Assembly: GCA_016292015.1 (NCBI GenBank)
Contig: JAEEZY010000009.1
Location: 1 to 64,000 of the forward strand
Direction: 5' to 3'
Length of the DNA stretch: 64,000 nucleotides
From: Bacteroidales bacterium
GTDB lineage: Bacteria; Bacteroidota; Bacteroidia; Bacteroidales; P3
The notes under the pieces are model-generated. The model was not told where the DNA came from and made no database searches. It saw only the letters and a program-made list of their open reading frames with translations. The position numbers were made by a program, and so were the translations under genes. Shown here in pieces: positions 58,613 to 64,000 of this stretch; within the stretch, counting starts at the first letter, position 1, and the number at the start of each line of letters is the position of its first letter.

Positions 58613-59713
58613 TTAATCACCAAATTCTATTCCAAGACCCTTCGCCGTATGTACCAAGCGGCTTTCGGGGTTTATGAGGTTCTGTTCGCGGACAGCCTCT
58701 TCCAGCGGTATGCCCACAACGTCAGGATGATGGTATGCTACCATCTGGCCGAACTTGCCTTCGAGCACGAACTCCATAGCGCGCACTCCGAATTCGCTGG
58801 CCAGCACACGGTCGAATGCTATGGGCGTGCCGCCGCGTTGCAGATGACCAAGGATGGTGCAGCGTATGTCGTGTTCCACGCCAGAGGCTTTCAGGTCGGC
58901 AGCGAGTTGCTCGGCGATACCACCAAGTTTGATGTGCTGATAGCCCACTTCGCCAGTCACTGTGCCTGTCACAGAACCGCCAGCGGGCACGGCGCCCTCG
59001 GCCACCACGATGATGCAGTAGCCGTGGCGCTTGTTGTAGCGCTGCTCAATCTTCTGCTTTATCTTCTCGATGTTATACGGTATTTCCGGTATGATGCACA
59101 CGTCTGCGCCGCCAGCTATCGCACTGTGGAGAGCTATCCAGCCAGCGTCGCGTCCCATCACTTCCATGATGAACACGCGGTTGTGAGATGCTGCGGTAGT
59201 TACCAGTTTGTCTATCGCTTCGGTGCAAATCTGCACAGCCGTTTGGAAACCGAAAGTGTAGTCGGTCATCGAAAGGTCGTTGTCGATAGTCTTGGGCACG
59301 CCAACAATCTTCAGACCCTTTTGAGCCAAGCCCAGGGAGATGCGCTGCGAGCCATCGCCGCCGATGTTTATCACAGCATCGATGCCGAGATACGAGAGTT
59401 TGCGTATCATTTCGTCGCTGCGGTCAACCGTTGTCCAGCTGCCGTCAGGGTTCTTCACCGGCCATGCAAACGGGCCGCCTTTGTTTGTGGTGCCAAGGAT
59501 GGTGCCGCCTTGTATCTGCAGCCCTTCCACCGTCTTTTCGTCAAGTATTTGGATTTCGGTGGGTTCGCGTAATACACCGTTGAACGACTCGATGCATCCA
59601 ACCACTTCCCAATCGTTTTCCTGTGAGGCTCGTTTCACAATGCCTCTTATCACTGCGTTCAGACCTGGGCAGTCGCCCCCCCCCGTCAGAACCATTACTC
59701 GTTTCAGTGCCAT
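58613..59713 (-). CDS. pfkA: 6-phosphofructokinase (group III type)
   Basis: 366 residues. 'VMVLTGGGDCPGLNAVIRG' at the N-terminus, 'VINIGGDGSQRISLGLAQKG', 'VGVPKTIDNDLSMTDYTFGF' and 'HLQRGGTPIAFDRVLASEFG'. The first key position is Gly (G-G-D-G), as in ATP enzymes, while the second is Lys (P-K-T-I-D-N-D), as in PPi enzymes; this mixture is typical of the mixed-substrate group III, so ATP versus PPi use cannot be told from sequence. Phosphorylates fructose-6-P in glycolysis. A run of nine G in codons 11-13 is a possible slippage site. Confidence 0.93.
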   Translation of the reverse strand: MALKRVMVLTGGGDCPGLNAVIRGIVKRASQENDWEVVGCIESFNGVLREPTEIQILDEKTVEGLQIQGGTILGTTNKGGPFAWPVKNPDGSWTTVDRSDEMIRKLSYLGIDAVINIGGDGSQRISLGLAQKGLKIVGVPKTIDNDLSMTDYTFGFQTAVQICTEAIDKLVTTAASHNRVFIMEVMGRDAGWIALHSAIAGGADVCIIPEIPYNIEKIKQKIEQRYNKRHGYCIIVVAEGAVPAGGSVTGTVTGEVGYQHIKLGGIAEQLAADLKASGVEHDIRCTILGHLQRGGTPIAFDRVLASEFGVRAMEFVLEGKFGQMVAYHHPDVVGIPLEEAVREQNLINPESRLVHTAKGLGIEFGD

Positions 59714-59795
59714 AGATGATTAAAAATTATATGTTTGATGTTATCAGTTTGTTTATCAGGAACCTTACATGATAGGTCACCAATTTCATGACGAA

Positions 59796-59826
59796 CAAAA
59801 ATACATATTTCTTCCAAATCACACAA
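59796..59826 (-). promoter_or_regulatory. pfkA-purH promoter
   Basis: Minus strand TTG (59826-59824), 20 bp, TATTTTTG (59803-59796). Confidence 0.75.
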
Positions 59827-59938
59827 GTGCTTTTTTTAACATTGTGTTCATTATGTTCCATTGTATTTATGCCGAGCACTAACCAACAAATGTTGAAAAC
59901 TGGTTGGGTAACTGTCATTTTATCAGAGTGGATATGTG

Positions 59939-59946
59939 TAATTTTG
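59939..59946 (+). promoter_or_regulatory. Probable -7 element of ftsE
   Basis: TAATTTTG 42 bp before the ATG; the -33 element is not clear. Confidence 0.5.
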
Positions 59947-59988
59947 CAAACTGAAACCCATGTATTCATGTAAACAATCAATAATACC

Positions 59989-60669
59989 ATGTCCGACGAA
60001 GAGATTATCCACCTGAAAGACGTTCTCATCAGTTATGATGACGAGTCGCCCGTACTGTCGCATGTGAATCTGTCGCTCCATAAAGGTGAGTTTGCCTACC
60101 TTATAGGCAAGAGCGGTGCAGGCAAGACCTCGCTGATGCGGTCGCTTTATGCGCAACAGTCAATAGAAGGCTTGGAAGCCAATGTGTGCGGTTTCGACTT
60201 GTTGAAAATGAAGCGTCGTCGTCTGCCGCTGTTGCGACGTAAAATCGGCATAGTATTCCAAGACTTTAACCTCTTGAATGACCGTAACGTCTATGACAAC
60301 CTGTGTTTTGTTCTACGAGCTACGGGATGGAAGAAACGCAAGATGATAGATCAGCGAATCATGGAGACGCTGGAGGCAGTAGGGCTCGCCGGTAAGGCCC
60401 AGTCGCGTACCTACCAACTCTCCGAAGGTGAACAGCAGCGAGTCGGCATAGCGCGAGCGTTGATTAACAACCCAGAACTCATCCTGGCCGACGAGCCGAC
60501 AGGAAACCTTGACCCAATCACTTCATCGGAAATCATGCAGTTGCTGACCGACATCAACAAAAACTCCCAAATACCGATGCTCATCTCCACGCACGACTTT
60601 ATGATGATTGACAAGTTCCAAGCGAGGGTGATATGCTGCGAGAACGGCACTGTCATTGACCCGCAATGA
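59989..60669 (+). CDS. ftsE: FtsE-type ABC transporter ATP-binding protein
   Basis: 226 residues. Walker A '[18 protein letters not shown]' (40-47), Q-loop '[20 protein letters not shown]', signature '[17 protein letters not shown]', Walker B '[20 protein letters not shown]', H-loop '[11 protein letters not shown]'. Length and the N-L-L-x-x-R-x-V-x-(D/E)-N-(L/V) motif point to FtsE, which with FtsX regulates peptidoglycan hydrolases at the septum. FtsX is not adjacent, as in other Bacteroidota. The signature is LSEGE rather than LSGGQ. Confidence 0.88.
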   Translation: MSDEEIIHLKDVLISYDDESPVLSHVNLSLHKGEFAYLIGKSGAGKTSLMRSLYAQQSIEGLEANVCGFDLLKMKRRRLPLLRRKIGIVFQDFNLLNDRNVYDNLCFVLRATGWKKRKMIDQRIMETLEAVGLAGKAQSRTYQLSEGEQQRVGIARALINNPELILADEPTGNLDPITSSEIMQLLTDINKNSQIPMLISTHDFMMIDKFQARVICCENGTVIDPQ

Positions 60670-60747
60670 CAATAAATTAACGCAAACCGAGACTAAACAA
60701 TAAAAAAACGTAAGTGACGTTTAATATTTGAATTAATAGTTTGATTT

Positions 60748-61674
60748 ATGAAAAAGGTTCTCCTGATAGTTCTTGCCGTGCTTTTTGTTGTACCTGTGGT
60801 TTCTGCGCAGAATAAAGACAAGAAAGGAAAGAAGGTTGTGTCGCCTATTATAGAAGGCCGACAGAAAGTTCGTCAGACCGACTATGACTCGGTGTGGAAG
60901 TTCACTACTTTCGACAACAAGAAGAAATACTACTGTAATTTTGACTATACGCAGGTGATGGATATTGTGGCGCAGAAGAAACCAGATTGGGGTGCATTCA
61001 AGCCTGTTATGAACTACCTGCTTACCGTGCCACGTGCGCCGCTGCGCATTTGTGCGGTGTTTGCCCTCAACCCCAACATTACCAACGAAGATCACCGCAA
61101 CGCACTTATCGATGCTGCCCGTTACGATGCGAAGGAGGCCTACGCCTTGTTCACCGACTGGGCGCAGGAACAGGAGATGAAAAACAAGTTCTCCTTCAAT
61201 GTTGCGCAGGTTGACTACCGCTATTGGAAGGGTAACGACTACTTTCTTTCCGAGCCTCCGACCGATGACATCATTGTGGTGGGTTACATCCTCTATTTCG
61301 GCACCAAGAAAATAGACTTGTTCCCCAATGCCACTGCCAATGCCCAGACCTTCAAAGACATCAAGTTTTTCCCCAACGATGCCACAATTGTTGACTCCTA
61401 TATCCCAGTTATAGACTCGCTGGCTAGCTACCTCAAAGCAAACGACAACTATGAGGTGCTACTCACTGGCTATACCGACAATCAGGGAACCCCGGCTTAT
61501 TGCACAGGTCTTGCCCGGCAGCGTGCTGTGGAAATCAAGAAACAGTTGTTGAAGCGCGGCATTGCCGAATACAAGATAGAAATCGACCCCAAAGGCTCAG
61601 CAGACCCCATCGGTGACAACGAGACATACGAGGGTCGTATAGCTAACAACCGAGTGGCGATAAAGATACAATAG
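60748..61674 (+). CDS. OmpA family outer-membrane lattice protein
   Basis: 308 residues. Signal peptide ('VLFVVPVVSAQNKDK'). A ~150-residue middle region of unknown fold ('KPDWGAFKPVMNYLLTVPRA', with a helical D-W-A-Q-E-Q-E segment). The C-terminal OmpA-like peptidoglycan-binding domain is ~205-308: 'IKFFPNDATIVDSYIPVIDS', 'YEVLLTGYTDNQGTPAYCTG', 'LARQRAVEIKKQLLKRGI', 'GRIANNRVAIKI', with the expected D and R for diaminopimelate. Tethers the outer membrane to the wall. Confidence 0.88.
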   Translation: MKKVLLIVLAVLFVVPVVSAQNKDKKGKKVVSPIIEGRQKVRQTDYDSVWKFTTFDNKKKYYCNFDYTQVMDIVAQKKPDWGAFKPVMNYLLTVPRAPLRICAVFALNPNITNEDHRNALIDAARYDAKEAYALFTDWAQEQEMKNKFSFNVAQVDYRYWKGNDYFLSEPPTDDIIVVGYILYFGTKKIDLFPNATANAQTFKDIKFFPNDATIVDSYIPVIDSLASYLKANDNYEVLLTGYTDNQGTPAYCTGLARQRAVEIKKQLLKRGIAEYKIEIDPKGSADPIGDNETYEGRIANNRVAIKIQ

Positions 61675-61684
61675 TCGGCTGTCA

Positions 61685-62650
61685 GTGGTTAGCAATAAGG
61701 AAACATATAAGAAACTATGCGAGACAGAGGGTGACAGAATCCCTCTGTTTTTGCAATATTGGTGGATGGATGCCGTATGTTACGGTAAGCAATGGGATGT
61801 CGCTTTGGCGTATTCCAAGGATGGATCGGTCATCGGTGCATTGCCGTATCTTATAGGTTCCAAGTTCGGATTGCGATATATAGTGCAGCCGCAATTGACG
61901 CAATACAACGGACCATGGTACCGATATGCCGAAGGGTTGAGTGTGCGTAAACAGCTCCAGTTCCAATATGATGTTGACGAGCAACTGATAGCGTGTTTGA
62001 AAGAGCTTAAGCTGGCTTTTTTCAGTCAGAATTTTTCACCACAAGTTACAAACTGGTTGCCGTATCATTGGGCAGAATACAAGCAGACGACACGATACAG
62101 TTACCGCTATGATGACATATCCGTGCCAGAGAGCCTATTGGGACAGATGAGTCCCAAAAACAGACGGTATAAGATAGAAACCGTGATGCCGTCGTTGGAT
62201 GTGGAGAATATAGGCTCGGCTGAGTTGGTGGCGACGCAGAACGAGTTCTTGCGGCGTCAAGGGAAGGGCAACATTCTTTCGCAGGAGTTCCTCAAAAGGG
62301 TGTGCGATACTGCCGTAATGAGAGGAAACGGGGTGGTGATAGCCGTCTGTGACAAGGAAAGAGGCAAACGTATGGGAGCTGCATTCGCTGTGTATGACAG
62401 CCAGTGTGCCTATGCCCTTGTGACCGCATACGACAAGGCAGGCGATGCGGCGGCGGTGAACACGTGTCTTTTCTGGGCACTTATAACGACACTTTCCGGC
62501 CGTACCAAGTCTTTTGATTTCGAGGGCAGTATGGATCGAGGTGTTGAAAATTACTTCCGATCATTTGGCGCAAGGCCGATTGCTTACCACCATATATGGA
62601 AAATAGACAATCCGTTGCTGCGTCCGATCCTAGAAAAACGTGGGATATGA
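61685..62650 (+). CDS. FemAB/GNAT-like acyltransferase
   Basis: 321 residues from GTG 61685; no in-frame ATG occurs before conserved sequence, and the start codon lies inside a GTCAGTGGTTAG word repeat. 'LFLQYWWMDAVCYGKQWDVA', 'YSKDGSVIGALPYLIGSKFG' and 'MSPKNRRYKIETVMP' fit the Acetyltransf_6/FemAB-like fold, and 'SFDFEGSMDRGVENYFRSFG' matches the C-terminal 'D-F-x-G-x-x-x-x-G-(V/I)-x-x-F-(Y/K)-x-x-F-G' motif of this group. Possibly adds amino acids or acyl groups to envelope precursors. The stop overlaps the rlmH start (ATGA). Confidence 0.78.
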   Translation: MVSNKETYKKLCETEGDRIPLFLQYWWMDAVCYGKQWDVALAYSKDGSVIGALPYLIGSKFGLRYIVQPQLTQYNGPWYRYAEGLSVRKQLQFQYDVDEQLIACLKELKLAFFSQNFSPQVTNWLPYHWAEYKQTTRYSYRYDDISVPESLLGQMSPKNRRYKIETVMPSLDVENIGSAELVATQNEFLRRQGKGNILSQEFLKRVCDTAVMRGNGVVIAVCDKERGKRMGAAFAVYDSQCAYALVTAYDKAGDAAAVNTCLFWALITTLSGRTKSFDFEGSMDRGVENYFRSFGARPIAYHHIWKIDNPLLRPILEKRGI

Positions 62651-63117
62651 AAATCACGTTATTGGTGGTTTCCAAGACAGATGTGTCTTATGTAAAGGCA
62701 GGCCTTGACGAATATGTGTCAAGGTTGAAACACTATGTTGATTTCGAGATAGTCACGGTGTTGCCAAAGATGGCATCCAGCGCTACGCCCGATATGGTCA
62801 AAAAGCAAGAAGGAGAGTTGATAATGAAACAGATGCAGAAGGCTGACCGTATAGTGTTGCTCGATGAGAGAGGAAAAGAGTTCCGTTCGGTGGAATTCGC
62901 CGACTACATCCAGCGACAAGCCAATGCCGCAGTGAGACATCTCTGTTTTGTCATAGGCGGAGCCTTCGGTTTCTCGGAAGATGTTTACAAGGCAGCGCAC
63001 GACAAAATCTCGCTGTCAAAGATGACCTTCAACCACCAGATGGTGCGCCTCTTCTTCACAGAGCAGCTCTACCGTGCTTTCACCATACTCAACCACGAGA
63101 AATACCATAACGAGTAG
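62647..63117 (+). CDS. rlmH: 23S rRNA (pseudouridine1915-N3)-methyltransferase
   Basis: 156 residues from ATG 62647, which overlaps the upstream stop; the longer frame is rejected. 'DRIVLLDERGKEFRSVEFAD', 'RHLCFVIGGAFGFSEDVYKA' (SAM-binding knot, G-G-x-x-G) and 'LSKMTFNHQMVRLFFTEQLY' with 'HEKYHNE' at the C-terminus are the SPOUT RlmH signatures. Confidence 0.96.
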   Translation: MKITLLVVSKTDVSYVKAGLDEYVSRLKHYVDFEIVTVLPKMASSATPDMVKKQEGELIMKQMQKADRIVLLDERGKEFRSVEFADYIQRQANAAVRHLCFVIGGAFGFSEDVYKAAHDKISLSKMTFNHQMVRLFFTEQLYRAFTILNHEKYHNE

Positions 63118-63152
63118 GCGGTGGTCGGTTGTTAGTAGTTGGTAGTCGGTGG
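63118..63152. repeat. GTGGTCGGTTGTTAGTAG word repeat
   Basis: GCGGTGGTCGGTTGTTAGTAGTTGGTAGTCGG-type words begin at the rlmH stop codon. Same family as 5696-5730, 8761-8795, 61675-61697 and the LRR protein linkers. Confidence 0.7.
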
Positions 63153-63228
63153 GCGTATTAAAAAAAAATGTCTGGGGAGATACAATAAAATAAAATAGGT
63201 GCGGTTATTTATATTGGTGTTTTAGATT

Positions 63229-63301
63229 GCGACAGTAGCTCAGTTGGTAGAGCGGCGGCTTCCCAAGCCGCAGGTCGCGGGTTCGAGCCCCGTCTGTCGC
63301 T
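63229..63301 (+). tRNA. tRNA-Gly (CCC)
   Basis: 73 nt. Acceptor GCGACAG/CTGTCGC, D-arm GCTC...GAGC, anticodon arm GCGGC/GCCGC with loop TTCCCAA (anticodon CCC), T-arm GCGGG-TTCGAGC-CCCGT, discriminator T. CCA is not encoded. Confidence 0.95.
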
Positions 63302-63310
63302 CAGGAGTAT

Positions 63311-64000
63311 ATGGTAGAAACGTACAAACTCACTAAAAGAAGCATGATTTGTTTGGTCTTGCTTCTTTTTTTGTTGCCTGTAAGTCACGCCCAGAAGACA
63401 TCTTCTGCTTCTGCTGCGGCGGATTTCAAATCCACCGCACCAACAAAGTTTTCTGTCATATCGCAAGAGCGACTTTTTGCGCCTGGCGACGAGGGTTGCT
63501 ATTGGAGGATACCCGCTGTGCTTTGTCTCGACGACGGCACCATTATCGCCACATGCGACAGAAGGAAGCATGACGAGGGAGATTTGCCACACGATATCGA
63601 TGTTGTGTTGATTCGCAGCTGCGACAACGGAGCCACATGGAGCAAGCCTATGACCATCGCGGAAGGCAAGGGGGTAGGCAAAGGATATGGCGACGCTGCG
63701 CTGGTGCAGTGTGCCGACGGCGAGGTGATATGCACCTTCGCCGGCGCGGCGGGATTCTGGGAGTCAACAGAAGAGAACCCAATAAGGACATACGTTTGCC
63801 GCAGTGGAGACAGAGGCGTCACCTGGAGCGAGCCGGAGGATATCACCTCCACGCTGTGGGGCAGCCGGGCAGTACAGCCGCAAGCACGTGGCTATCGAGG
63901 TTCGTTCAACGCTTCGGGCAACGGACTCCGTCTGACGAAAGGAAAGCATAAAGGACGCATCATGTTTGTGGCCGCTATGAGGCGGAACGACGTGTGGGCG
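63311..64000 (+). CDS. Exo-alpha-sialidase (GH33), N-terminal part
   Basis: The frame is open from ATG 63311 (alternative ATG 63344 begins the core signal peptide) to the window edge, giving 230 residues. Signal peptide 'ICLVLLLFLLPVSHAQ'. 'GCYWRIPAVLCLDDGTIIAT' holds the sialidase (F/Y)-R-I-P motif with its catalytic Arg. 'CDRRKHDEGDLPHDIDVVLI' has the conserved D-x-R...D region. Asp boxes S-x-D-x-G-x-T-W are 'SCDNGATWSKP' and 'SGDRGVTWSEP'. It releases terminal sialic acids from glycoproteins outside the cell or in the periplasm. The start is only 9 bp after tRNA-Gly. The C-terminal half, including later Asp boxes and the nucleophile Tyr, is outside the window. Confidence 0.88.
   Translation, partial: MVETYKLTKRSMICLVLLLFLLPVSHAQKTSSASAAADFKSTAPTKFSVISQERLFAPGDEGCYWRIPAVLCLDDGTIIATCDRRKHDEGDLPHDIDVVLIRSCDNGATWSKPMTIAEGKGVGKGYGDAALVQCADGEVICTFAGAAGFWESTEENPIRTYVCRSGDRGVTWSEPEDITSTLWGSRAVQPQARGYRGSFNASGNGLRLTKGKHKGRIMFVAAMRRNDVWA

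Overview
The window reads as chromosomal DNA of a Bacteroidales bacterium (phylum Bacteroidota). Evidence: promoters of the Bacteroidota type (TTG, 18-21 bp, then TAnnTTTG) before rplU, metK, ruvC, pfkA and others; T9SS sorting domains of both type A and type B; many outer-membrane lipoproteins with the Cys at about residue 20-25; a TonB receptor/DUF4249 pair; BspA-like LRR proteins; and FISUMP, TANFOR-like and DUF6266 families. There is one tRNA (Gly, anticodon CCC), and no rRNA, CRISPR array, IS element or recognisable prophage core.

Layout. 1-4.0 kb: tail of a T9SS type B surface protein, a DUF3467 protein, a PPTase/tsaC pair and a peptide (POT) transporter. 4.6-12.1 kb: an ECF-like sigma factor fused to a membrane helix and a degenerate sorting-domain-like tail, divergent from a lipoprotein + BspA-like LRR pair. 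That pair has been duplicated in tandem with its long leader and the first codons of the sigma gene. 12.2-20.9 kb: TonB receptor + DUF4249 lipoprotein, rplU-rpmA, DAHP synthase/chorismate mutase, a radical SAM/lipoprotein pair and a beta-helix lipoprotein. 21-26 kb: GH20 hexosaminidase, a small lipoprotein and metK. 26.4-36.4 kb: three co-oriented genes for very large envelope proteins (beta-barrel, 1882-residue TANFOR-like protein, FnIII-repeat protein). 36.5-41.9 kb: accessory region with DUF6266, a FISUMP lipoprotein with a strong 3' hairpin, an AbiH-type defence gene and an AAA/DUF4143 ATPase. 42-49 kb: mostly minus-strand metabolism and transport, ending at the ruvC / cytidylate-kinase-like divergent pair. 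49.9-64 kb: a second DUF6266 gene, Hsp20, a glycine-lipid acyltransferase pair followed by engB-dacB, mreB, pfkA-purH, ftsE, an OmpA protein, a FemAB-like protein, rlmH, tRNA-Gly and the start of a sialidase.

The most unusual property is the non-coding DNA. Gaps between genes are filled with short words repeated locally: AGTTTTTAGTTTCAAG, GTTGATATGTT, CACATTAACACATTAA, CACAGGTCACACAT, CAGTCGGCAGTC. At least six arrays of unrelated sequence share a period of exactly 11 bp. The same words supply start and stop codons to genes, and in a few proteins (PPTase, GH20 hexosaminidase, DAHP synthase, the LRR proteins) they lie inside the reading frame and encode linkers or termini.
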